Source: Bradyrhizobium sp. CCGB12
Lineage (GTDB): Bacteria > Pseudomonadota > Alphaproteobacteria > Rhizobiales > Xanthobacteraceae
NCBI RefSeq assembly: GCF_024199845.1
Contig: NZ_JANADO010000001.1
Coordinates: forward strand, 4,092,001 to 4,156,000
Length of the DNA stretch: 64,000 bases
Direction: 5' to 3'
Below, piece by piece: positions 56,724 to 64,000 of this stretch. The translations under genes and the position numbers were made by a program. Under the pieces are notes generated by a model. That model worked only from the letters and a program-made list of their open reading frames with translations. It did not search any database and was not told the origin of the DNA. The number at the start of each line of letters is the position of its first letter. Within the stretch, counting starts at the first letter, position 1.

Positions 56724-57833
56724 TCATCCGTCGAGCCCGAGAGTCCTGAGGCCTTCGTTGAGCTGGCGCAACCGCTCGGCATTGCCAGCGACCGCCTGCC
56801 GGGCATCGGCCGATGCCCCGACCGCTTTGTCACGGTCGCCCATCACGAGATAGGCGCGCACCAGGCGCAGCCAGCCGTCGACATCGTCGCCGTTCTGCTT
56901 CAGCCTGGTGGCCAGGCGTTCGACCATGCCGCGCACCATCGCATTGCGATCGCCCTCGGTCATATCCTTGGACGCTGCGATCGTCTCGTCGGACAATGCC
57001 GGCATCGTGCCACCGCCGACCCGCGCCAGCGACGACTGCACCAGAGGACGCCACGGCGCATCCGCCGGCGCCTTCGCAAGCAGCGCGCGCCACATATTGG
57101 CCGCTTCGTCCTTGCGGCCGTCCTGCTCCGCGGCGAGCCCGAGGAAGTAGTTCGCCTTGGGATCGTCGGCGTCGAGCGCGTGCGCGCGCTCGAATTCCGC
57201 CTTGGCTTCGGCCGTCACCACGCCGCTGGCTGCGGCAGCGATCGCTTCGCCGAGATTGGCGCGACGCTCGGCGCTCTCGCCATTGTAGGTGAGCGAATTG
57301 CGATAGGCGCGCACCGCATCGTCGAAGCGGCCGAGCCGCTCCAGCACGGGCGCGAGCACGTTCCAGCCGCGGCCGTCGGTCGGATTCTTTTCCAGATGTT
57401 GCTCGACCTGTACCACGAGCGTCTCGAGCGATCGCGCCATGCCGGACCCGGCTCCGCTCTCGCGCTGCGCCAATGGAAAGTCCTGAAGCCTGGGCGAGCC
57501 GAGTGGCATGTAGACGCCGATCGCAACCAGCGGCAGACCGATCAGCGCCAGCACGGCCGCCGCGCGGCGCCATTTGAGGCTCGACTTCGGCTCCAATACG
57601 GGCTCGCTGCCGGCCGCAGCCAGCAGCCTGCGGCTGATCTCGACGCGCGCGGCCTCGGCTTCAGGCGCGGCGATCAGTCCGGCGCCGAGATCACGCTCGA
57701 TCTCGGCCAGCTGGTCCTTGTACACCGCGACCTCGCTGCCTTGATTTGGCGCGCGTGCGCTGCGGCCGAGCGGCAAGAGCACGGCGAAGATCGCCGCGAC
57801 CGTCATCAGCGCGAACACGAACCATAACGTCAT
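56724..57833 (-). CDS. ccmI: Cytochrome c maturation TPR protein CcmI (CycH)
   Basis: 369 aa. Two N-terminal membrane helices (residues 1-22 and about 91-108) flank a cytoplasmic loop with a leucine-zipper-like stretch ([17 protein letters not shown]). The periplasmic part has TPR repeats ([65 protein letters not shown]). It holds the apocytochrome C-terminus for heme ligation. First gene of the ccmI-E-F-H cluster. GGAAG lies 9 nt before ATG 57833. Confidence 0.93.
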   Translation of the reverse strand: MTLWFVFALMTVAAIFAVLLPLGRSARAPNQGSEVAVYKDQLAEIERDLGAGLIAAPEAEAARVEISRRLLAAAGSEPVLEPKSSLKWRRAAAVLALIGLPLVAIGVYMPLGSPRLQDFPLAQRESGAGSGMARSLETLVVQVEQHLEKNPTDGRGWNVLAPVLERLGRFDDAVRAYRNSLTYNGESAERRANLGEAIAAAASGVVTAEAKAEFERAHALDADDPKANYFLGLAAEQDGRKDEAANMWRALLAKAPADAPWRPLVQSSLARVGGGTMPALSDETIAASKDMTEGDRNAMVRGMVERLATRLKQNGDDVDGWLRLVRAYLVMGDRDKAVGASADARQAVAGNAERLRQLNEGLRTLGLDG

Positions 57834-57964
57834 CTGGCAAGCTTCCGGCAGCGCGCCACCCGCGCCCATAGGTGGCTTTACACTACGGCCGGACGAGGCG
57901 GCAATTGACAATTGTCAATTCGGCGCGACCGCGCGCAGTCCCGAAACGGTGAAACTCCAACAGC

Positions 57965-58234
57965 TTAGCCGATCTCGAAGTCCGGACTTTGCGCGGCATC
58001 CTCGCCGCGCCCATTGAAGGCCTTGAGGAAGTACGTTCCCGGCCGGATTGCATCGGGCAATCGGATGCGCAGCGCCCCGACCGGAACCGGCGACGCGACC
58101 CTGGTGACCGTCTCCGGCAGTTGCCGACCGCTTGCCTTGTCGACCAGCACCACCTTCGCGCCGACCATCAGTCGTTGATATTTGGCAGTAATGATGCGGT
58201 TCTCAATTTCGATGGAGCTGATAACGGGTTTCAT
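57965..58234 (-). CDS. Small conserved hypothetical protein, beta-rich
   Basis: 89 aa from ATG 58234. It has no signal or membrane segment. The sequence reads as one beta-sandwich (VISSIEIENRIITAKYQRLMVGAKVVLVD; RPGTYFLKAFNGRGEDAAQSPDFEIG), resembling IPT/TIG-type domains where 'aGtY.v.v.n..G..S' closes the fold. Separated by 131 bp from the ccmI start. Function unknown. Confidence 0.6.
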   Translation of the reverse strand: MKPVISSIEIENRIITAKYQRLMVGAKVVLVDKASGRQLPETVTRVASPVPVGALRIRLPDAIRPGTYFLKAFNGRGEDAAQSPDFEIG

Positions 58235-58323
58235 GCGCCCACAAATAGAAATTCCCCAGAAGTGCACGGGACCGTAGGGCCCGCCACCGGCAGCGTCAAC
58301 CTCAAATTGTGATCAGGAAAATA

Positions 58324-59724
58324 TCAGCTTGCGCGCGACGATTTACGCTCGCCCGTGAGCGCATTTTCTGCCGCACGACTCATCAGCGAGGCGTAATCGT
58401 CGCCGAACAGCACCTGGCAAAAGCGGATCGCAGCCTGCACCTGCTGCTGACGATAGGTGCGGACCTTGTGATCGGCGGCGCGCAGCGACTGCACCAGCTG
58501 CTCGGTCGAGCGTTCGACATATTGCTGGAGGTCGGAATAGGTGCGCAGCGTCACCTCGTTGATCGCAAGCTCGCTCGCATAGGTGCGGCAGGTCGCGACG
58601 AAATCGATCAGCGACACGGTCTCCTCGACCTCGGTGCTGTCGATTCGCGCTCCCGGCGGAATGTCCTTCTCGGCACGCTGGCGCAGGATGCGGCGAACGC
58701 GGCCGGGAACACTGTCGATCTCGGATTGCAGCGCATTGGAGATGTCCGCCCGGATCGAGGTCAACTGCTTGCCCCAGGCGGAATCGTTGCGCAGGTCCAG
58801 TTCGGTGCGTAGGCCCCGCACGCCGTCATGCAGCGCCTTGAGATTGTCGGCGACGTTGTCGAAATGGCCGCGCTTGATGTCCATGCGCAGGATCGCGGCG
58901 ACGCAGGACAAATCGTGCAGGGCGATCGTGACGGCGACACCATAGGGCGTTGCCGCGACGCGGATCTCGTCGTCGGACGCGGCAATCTTGATGGCGAGGC
59001 GGATGATCTGCCACGGCGCGGTCATCCGCTGCACCACCATCGACAGCGCGAAGGGCAGCATCTGCGGGGTCTGGAGGACGGGAATGTTGAGCGCCGACGT
59101 CACCGAAGCGATATGGGAATCGCTGAAGGCGCGCAGGAAGCGCGGCAGCTTCTCGTTCAGGGCGGCGATGGCTTCCCGGACTTGGAGCACCGCACCGATC
59201 GAATAGAGATCCTCGATCACGTTGGGCGGGCCGACGCGGGCCAGCGCGCGCGACTTGTCGCCGCCGCCAGGCCCCGTCAGCTCGAAGATAGCGTCCGCAG
59301 CCACCGCCTGGAGCTTCGAGGCCAGCGCCTCGACCTGCCCTGCACTGTCTGCCGGCATGCGGGCCAGCGCCGCCTCGAGTTCGCTCACCTTGTCCGGGGC
59401 GCCGTCACGGCCGAGCCATTGCCAGATCGGATGCAGCGAGGAGCGGCGGATCTGCCCGACCCTGACAGGGGGGCCCGCCTCGATCAGGAACGGTTCCAGC
59501 ACCTGGAACAGAAGCCGCGACAGATCGTCCGTGCGCGGCGGAGGCGCCTCGTCGGCTTCGGTCTTGCGGACGATCTTGCGCAACTGCTCGAGCACGAGGG
59601 TGGCGACCGCCGTGTCCTGGCCACGCTCCAGCGCGCGCTCGAACTCCCGCATCAGCAGCGCCTGCGACTGCGGCGGGAGCTGCGCGAGATATTCCCTCAG
59701 CCGCTCGATCGATGTCTGGCTCAT
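58324..59724 (-). CDS. Conserved hypothetical protein, largely helical
   Basis: 466 aa from ATG 59724 (MSQTSIERLREYLAQL). No membrane segment or signal. The sequence is predominantly alpha-helical with many Ala, Leu, Arg and Glu residues, including long helices near 175-240 and 390-440. There is one Cys-containing strand near 290 (LHDLSCVAAILRMDI). No known motif was recognised. It ends 90 bp before the 89-aa gene and lies downstream of the second two-component kinase on the same strand. Confidence 0.7.
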   Translation of the reverse strand: MSQTSIERLREYLAQLPPQSQALLMREFERALERGQDTAVATLVLEQLRKIVRKTEADEAPPPRTDDLSRLLFQVLEPFLIEAGPPVRVGQIRRSSLHPIWQWLGRDGAPDKVSELEAALARMPADSAGQVEALASKLQAVAADAIFELTGPGGGDKSRALARVGPPNVIEDLYSIGAVLQVREAIAALNEKLPRFLRAFSDSHIASVTSALNIPVLQTPQMLPFALSMVVQRMTAPWQIIRLAIKIAASDDEIRVAATPYGVAVTIALHDLSCVAAILRMDIKRGHFDNVADNLKALHDGVRGLRTELDLRNDSAWGKQLTSIRADISNALQSEIDSVPGRVRRILRQRAEKDIPPGARIDSTEVEETVSLIDFVATCRTYASELAINEVTLRTYSDLQQYVERSTEQLVQSLRAADHKVRTYRQQQVQAAIRFCQVLFGDDYASLMSRAAENALTGERKSSRAS

Positions 59725-59884
59725 GCGCCCGGTAATGCACGGTAAAATGGCGGACATGGGATGCGTCCGGGCGCGATCATAGGAGGTCCCCACTTAAGAA
59801 GCCGTTTAGGAAGTCGCCTCGAATGCCCCAGGTTTTTCCTCGAGGGGGATCGAGCGTGGCGAAAAGTCACGTGGGAACAAGGGA

Positions 59885-61261
59885 TTATAGTCCGGGAAGG
59901 ACCAGTTCGGCCCGCAGCCCCCCGGTCGGCGCACCGCCGAGCGAGAGGCTCCCGCCATAGAGGGCAGCGAGGTCGGTCACGATCGACAGCCCCAGCCCCG
60001 AGCCGGGCTTGGATTCATCGAGCCGCTGGCCGCGCCGGGAGACCTGGGCGCGCTCAGCCTCCGACAGGCCGCGGCCGTCGTCGTCGACGATGATCCGCAA
60101 ACGCGGGCCCGAGCCGGTCTGGTGCGGCGTCTCGAGCAGAACCTCGATGAAGACGCGCGAGGCTGCCCATTTGCAGGCATTGTCGACGAGATTGCCGACC
60201 ATCTCCTCCAGGTCCTGCCGCTCACCCCGGAACTTCGCGGACGGATCGGCCTTGGCCTCGACCACGATGTCGCGGTCGCGATGGATCTTCTCCATGGTCC
60301 GCCGCAGCGCCTCGATGGCAGGCGCCACCTCCGTCACGGTCGCAACCACCGAGACCCGCGCCGCAATGCGTGCGCGCTCCAGATGATGGGCGACCTGGTC
60401 GCGCATCACATCCGCCTGCTCCATCACCTTGGCCGCGAACGGATCGGCCGCGTGGCTGCCTGCCTCGTTGACGATGACCGAGAGCGGCGTCTTGATCGCA
60501 TGAGCGAGATTGCCGACATGGGTGCGGGCACGCTCGACGATCTCGCGATTGGCGTCGATCAGCGCATTGGTCTCGCGCGCCAAAGGCGCGATCTCGACCG
60601 GGAATTCACCCTCGAGCCGCTCGGCCCGCCCGGACCGGATATCGGCAATCGACTCCGAGATGCGCTTGAGCGGCGCCAGGCCAAAGCGGACCTGGAACAC
60701 GGTCGTCAGCAGCAGCACGATGCCGAGCGCCGTAAACGTGCCGCCAAGATAGTAGTCGAAGCTCCGCGTCTCGTCGAAAATCTCGGTATCGTCGCCGGCG
60801 ACGCTGACGAGAAATTTGCCGTCGGCCCCGAGATCGACCGGACGCTCGACCATGCGCAGGTTCTGCCCTTCCGGACCGTCGACATAAGCGAGGCGGATGC
60901 CGGCGGCGGTGAGCTCGGCGCCCTGCTCCTCCAGCTTCGGCAGCTTCTTGTCCCAGAGCGAGCGCGAGGAGCGCACCTCCGGCTTCTCGGTGTCGGTGCG
61001 CGTGATCTGCCAGTACCAACCGGACAAAGGCAGCTCGAACAGCGGCTCGCCGAGCGACTGGAACTGGCGGTCGGGCGGCTCGTCGGGGGTCGCGACCTCG
61101 GCGATGAGGGTGCGGAGATAGAGATTGAGACGGCGATCGAAGGCGCGCTCGGTGGCGTTCTTGTAGACCGACGACAGCACCACACCGGTGATGGCCAGGA
61201 TCACCACGAGCCACGCCGTCGCCGACAGGAACAGTCGGTTGGCAAGTGAGCTAGCGGCCAT
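59885..61261 (-). CDS. Sensor histidine kinase (PhoQ-like architecture)
   Basis: 458 aa. Membrane spans at about 10-31 and 173-195 bracket a periplasmic domain. A HAMP-type region (ISESIADIRSGRAERLEG) precedes the H-box VGNLAHAIKTPLSVIVNEA. HATPase boxes are NLVDNACKWA, DDDGRGLSE and GSGLGLSI. The Ala-Ile-Lys in the H-box is typical of the PhoQ-like group. It is encoded 94 bp after its response regulator. Confidence 0.9.
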   Translation of the reverse strand: MAASSLANRLFLSATAWLVVILAITGVVLSSVYKNATERAFDRRLNLYLRTLIAEVATPDEPPDRQFQSLGEPLFELPLSGWYWQITRTDTEKPEVRSSRSLWDKKLPKLEEQGAELTAAGIRLAYVDGPEGQNLRMVERPVDLGADGKFLVSVAGDDTEIFDETRSFDYYLGGTFTALGIVLLLTTVFQVRFGLAPLKRISESIADIRSGRAERLEGEFPVEIAPLARETNALIDANREIVERARTHVGNLAHAIKTPLSVIVNEAGSHAADPFAAKVMEQADVMRDQVAHHLERARIAARVSVVATVTEVAPAIEALRRTMEKIHRDRDIVVEAKADPSAKFRGERQDLEEMVGNLVDNACKWAASRVFIEVLLETPHQTGSGPRLRIIVDDDGRGLSEAERAQVSRRGQRLDESKPGSGLGLSIVTDLAALYGGSLSLGGAPTGGLRAELVLPGL

Positions 61262-61355
61262 CGGAACGATCCCGGGAGGCGCCGGATGTCGGGGCGTCGG
61301 ACGTCATAACCGGACCAAGGCGCCTGTTCGGCCTCCCGTCAAGCCCGAGAGAGCC

Positions 61356-62030
61356 TCAAGCGCCCGGCGCAGGCGGCGGGGTCAGGAGATAACCGAGGCC
61401 GCGGACGGTCTGGATGATGTCGACGTCGAGCTTCTTGCGGATACGGCCAACGAAGACTTCAATCGTATTGGAGTCGCGGTCAAAATCCTGGTCGTAGAGA
61501 TGCTCGACCAGCTCGGTGCGGGAGACCACGCGCCCGGAATGGTGCATCAGATAGGCCAGAAGCCGATATTCGTGTGAGGTCATCTTCACGGGATTGCCTG
61601 ACACGCTGACCCGGCCGGTCCTGGTGTCGAGCGTGACGGGACCGCAGCTGAGCTCGCTCTGGGCGTGGCCGGTGGAGCGGCGCAGCAGCGCGCGGATCCG
61701 GGCCAGCACCTCCTCCAGATGAAACGGCTTTGCGACATAGTCGTCGGCGCCGGCATCGAAGCCCTGCACCTTGTCGCTCCAGCGGTCACGTGCGGTGAGG
61801 ATCAGGACCGGCATGGTGCGGCCGTTGCGGCGCCAGGCCTCCAGCACCGAGATGCCGTCCTTCTTCGGCAGTCCGATGTCGAGCACCACGGCGTCGTAGG
61901 GCTCGTTGTCGCCGAGATAGTGTCCCTCCTCGCCGTCGAAGGCGCGGTCGACGACGTAGCCGGCGTCCGTCAGCGCCTTGGTGAGCTGGCGATTGAGATC
62001 GGGGTCGTCCTCAACAACGAGCAGGCGCAC
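61356..62030 (-). CDS. OmpR/PhoP-type response regulator
   Basis: 224 aa, GTG start at 62030 with TTTGGAGAG close upstream. Receiver: acidic pair in VVEDDPDL, phosphoacceptor Asp51 (AVVLDIGLPKKDGI), Lys in YVAKPFHLEEVL. The DNA-binding winged helix contains MTSHEYRLLAYLMHHSGRVVSRTEL and EVFVGRIRKKLDV. Sequence type is close to PhoP/QseB regulators. Pairs with the downstream kinase. Confidence 0.92.
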   Translation of the reverse strand: MRLLVVEDDPDLNRQLTKALTDAGYVVDRAFDGEEGHYLGDNEPYDAVVLDIGLPKKDGISVLEAWRRNGRTMPVLILTARDRWSDKVQGFDAGADDYVAKPFHLEEVLARIRALLRRSTGHAQSELSCGPVTLDTRTGRVSVSGNPVKMTSHEYRLLAYLMHHSGRVVSRTELVEHLYDQDFDRDSNTIEVFVGRIRKKLDVDIIQTVRGLGYLLTPPPAPGA

Positions 62031-62272
62031 GCGTCTCTCCAAAGATTGGCTGCAAGAACAGCCTTGCATGACCACCGCCAGAGATGAGCAATTCCGGCGT
62101 GAACTGAGTATGAACGCGGGGAACCGGCCATGTTACTTTTTGGTCATATAGCAGTTTCGCCCGCCGATACGCCTGCGCCCGCCAGTCCAACCGGACGAGC
62201 CGGCAGCCTGGCGGGCGCAATGTGCCGCGTCATGCGGCGAATAGAAAGGTCGGAGGCGTCCGGGTCCGCCCG

Positions 62273-62428
62273 TCAGGTCCGGAAAAACACGAACCAGATG
62301 ACGGCGAGGATCAGGATCGCAAGCCCGGTCGAGATGGCGAGCAGCGCCGCCACCGAGGGGCCGGGCTCGCCCTGACGGGCCTCAGTCGGAGTTTCGACGA
62401 TCTGATGCTGCTCTCGGGTGGTTGCCAT
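62273..62428 (-). CDS. 51-aa single-span membrane protein
   Basis: ATG 62428, with GAGGG just upstream. Residues 1-24 are polar (MATTREQHQIVETPTEAR...), and 26-48 form one hydrophobic helix (VAALLAISTGLAILILAVIWFVFF) ending RT. Probably an inner-membrane peptide with a cytoplasmic N-terminus. Function unknown. Confidence 0.6.
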   Translation of the reverse strand: MATTREQHQIVETPTEARQGEPGPSVAALLAISTGLAILILAVIWFVFFRT

Positions 62429-62662
62429 GATACCCTCAATCTCTGGATGTCGCTTCGCTAGCCGCGACCTCCTCGCAGCCGATGTCCCCAGCCAACGCGT
62501 GATTGAATATGATGTTCCGGCTTTTGCGCTCCAATCGGGCGGCAACCGCAGGGCTCAGCGGCCGGTTAACGCAGTTGCAAGATTCAGCAACCCGCCTTGC
62601 TATGATTCGTTGTTCCCCGATGGTATCCTTGTCATCTGTCCCCGTTGCGTTTGGAGTAGCCC

Positions 62663-63646
62663 ATGGCCCCCCGCGCCAATTGGAAGGGTTTTTTGCGCCT
62701 GTCGCTCGTGACCTGCCCGGTCGCGCTCTATCCGGCCACTTCGGATACGGAGAAAGTCTCCTTCAACCAGATCAACCGCAAGACCGGCCACCGGATCAAG
62801 TACCTCAAGGTCGACGCCGAGACCGGTGACGAGGTGACGTCCGAGGACATCGTCAAGGGCTACAAGGTCGATACCGACACCTATATCGAGGTCACCAAGG
62901 ACGAGCTCGATGAGATCGCGCTGGACTCCACGCACACGATCGAGATCGACGAATTCGTGCCGAAGGCCGACATCGACAATCGCTATTTGATCCGCCCCTA
63001 TTACCTCGTGCCGGACGGCAAGGTCGGCCACGACGCCTATGCGGTGATCCGCGAGACTATCCGCAGCATGGACAAGGTCGCGATCGGCCGCGTGGTGCTG
63101 ACCAACCGCGAGCACATCATCGCGCTGGAGCCGCTCGAGAGCGGGCTGATGGGCACGCTGCTGCGCTACCCCTACGAGGTCCGCAGCGAGACCGAGTATT
63201 TCGACGACATCCAGGACGTGAAGCTGACCAGGGACATGCTCGACCTCGCCAAGCACATCGTCGAGAAGAAGTCCGGCGCGTTCGAGCCCGAGCTGTTCGA
63301 GGATCATTACGAGACCGCGCTGATCGATCTCATCAACCAGAAGCGCAGCGGCATGCCGATCGCAGCCAAGGCCGCGCCGAAGACCGGCGGCAACGTCATC
63401 AACCTGATGGACGCGCTGAAGAAGAGCATCGCGAACGAGAAGGACGCAGGCCCCGCGACGAAGGTCGCCAAGGAGGCCGTCAAGGGCAAGAAGCCGAAGA
63501 AGCGCGCCGAGGGCCAGCGCGAGATGCTGCTGCCGATATCAGGCAAGGGCGGCAAGGACGCGGCTGCAAAGATTGCGCCCAAGGAAGCCACGAAGAAGGC
63601 CGACAAGCCGGTGCGCGCGCCAGCGCGGGCGAAGAAGGCGAGCTAG
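62663..63646 (+). CDS. ku: Bacterial Ku, non-homologous end-joining protein
   Basis: 327 aa. The Ku core spans about 1-255: WKGFLRLSLVTCPVALYPAT at the start, the NRKTGHRIKYLKVDAETGDEV segment, YYLVPDGKVGHDAYAVIRETI, and MLDLAKHIVEKKSGAFEPELFEDHYETAL. A Lys/Ala-rich basic tail (about 265-327) follows, typical of bacterial Ku proteins that bind DNA nonspecifically. It works with LigD, which is not in view. ATG 62663 has TTGGAG upstream. Confidence 0.95.
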   Translation: MAPRANWKGFLRLSLVTCPVALYPATSDTEKVSFNQINRKTGHRIKYLKVDAETGDEVTSEDIVKGYKVDTDTYIEVTKDELDEIALDSTHTIEIDEFVPKADIDNRYLIRPYYLVPDGKVGHDAYAVIRETIRSMDKVAIGRVVLTNREHIIALEPLESGLMGTLLRYPYEVRSETEYFDDIQDVKLTRDMLDLAKHIVEKKSGAFEPELFEDHYETALIDLINQKRSGMPIAAKAAPKTGGNVINLMDALKKSIANEKDAGPATKVAKEAVKGKKPKKRAEGQREMLLPISGKGGKDAAAKIAPKEATKKADKPVRAPARAKKAS

Positions 63647-63704
63647 ACGCATCGCATCTGCCATCGCGCCGTGATGTCCCCCCTCGCCGGCCGGCCGGCC
63701 TGAC

Positions 63705-63941
63705 ATGCCCTGGTCGGCGGCGTTCGACGATCCGGTTCGCGTGAGCAGCAAGCGCAAGCTGCTCACGCTTCAGGAGGCGGCGGACTACATCATGCAGCTG
63801 CCCGAGAACGCCCAGCACGAGGCGCACTGGCAGACCGCCATCGAGACCTTGATCAAAGCGGCCGAGACCGGCGGCGGCTGGATGATGTTCGCACGCATCG
63901 CCATGTTGCGGGCGCTGAATGCGGACGGACGACGCGAATGA
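63705..63941 (+). CDS. Small conserved hypothetical protein
   Basis: 78 aa, no signal or membrane segment. Helical character with KLLTLQEAADYIMQLPENAQH in the first half and AIETLIKAAETGGGWMMFARIAMLRAL in the second. The LQEAADYIM phrase is shared by many short DUF-type rhizobial proteins. It follows ku by 58 bp on the same strand and may be co-transcribed. Ribosome site weak. Confidence 0.55.
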   Translation: MPWSAAFDDPVRVSSKRKLLTLQEAADYIMQLPENAQHEAHWQTAIETLIKAAETGGGWMMFARIAMLRALNADGRRE

Positions 63942-64000
63942 GAGCGTTGGTGAATGCCGTCGGTTGGCATGCTTGCCGAGCCGTTGCCGAACAGGCTCAA

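Noticed and set aside
62663..63646. Ku as part of a defence island with the STAND gene
   Set aside because: They are 53 kb apart with core genes between; Ku is a standard chromosomal repair gene in rhizobia.

Overview
This is a GC-rich alphaproteobacterial chromosome segment, most likely from Bradyrhizobium or a close relative. That is inferred from the ccmI-E-F-H (cycHJKL-type) cluster, small secreted DUF3551-like proteins, an orphan bioB, several Bradyrhizobium-style hairpin repeats, and strong third-position G/C in most genes. Genus is an inference; no rRNA or tRNA gene was recognised.

Region 1 (1-5.5 kb and 17.7-27.5 kb) is an oxalate-use locus. A GntR/FCD regulator, oxalyl-CoA decarboxylase (oxc) and formyl-CoA:oxalate CoA-transferase (frc) run rightward, divergent from an NDP-forming acyl-CoA ligase cut by the left edge. 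After a 12-kb interruption come a 45-aa peptide gene, a tripartite tricarboxylate-type transporter (tctCBA), two OFA-type oxalate/formate MFS carriers, a CBS-pair protein, a ketopantoate-reductase-like protein and an FAH-family protein. Seven copies of one 17-bp dyad, TGGCAT-N5-ATRCCA, sit in the promoter regions of nearly all these units and in no other intergenic region noticed. They look like the operators of one GntR regulon.

Region 2 (5.6-17.4 kb) separates the two halves of that locus. It holds a 1267-aa protein with an N-terminal PD-(D/E)xK nuclease-like domain, a STAND-type NTPase and a long helical C-terminus. This is an Avs-like antiphage candidate and the strongest novelty here. 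bioB, an alpha/beta hydrolase between two copies of a ~120-bp repeat, and small housekeeping or hypothetical genes follow (SRPBCC, GST, two secreted proteins, a YegD-like Hsp70).

Region 3 (27.5-36.6 kb) is accessory. It contains an IS110-type transposase remnant, a secreted caspase-fold protein lying between two copies of a 35-bp IS-associated sequence, small secreted or membrane proteins, nitronate monooxygenase, a medium-chain oxidoreductase and an unusually long CDF metal exporter.

Region 4 (36.8-46.5 kb) has a PAS-containing histidine kinase, a divergent LysR regulator, and fdsG-fdsB-fdsA-fdsC(fdhD)-fdsD for a soluble molybdenum NAD-dependent formate dehydrogenase. Formate released by Frc/Oxc can be oxidised here to CO2 and NADH, so the window encodes an oxalate-to-CO2 route.

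Region 5 (46.5-64 kb) is mostly core and on the minus strand: glnE, a histidine kinase/response regulator pair, a Do-type protease, ccmH-ccmF-ccmE-ccmI for cytochrome c maturation, two unknown genes, and a second response regulator/histidine kinase pair. On the plus strand follow ku (non-homologous end joining) and a small unknown gene.
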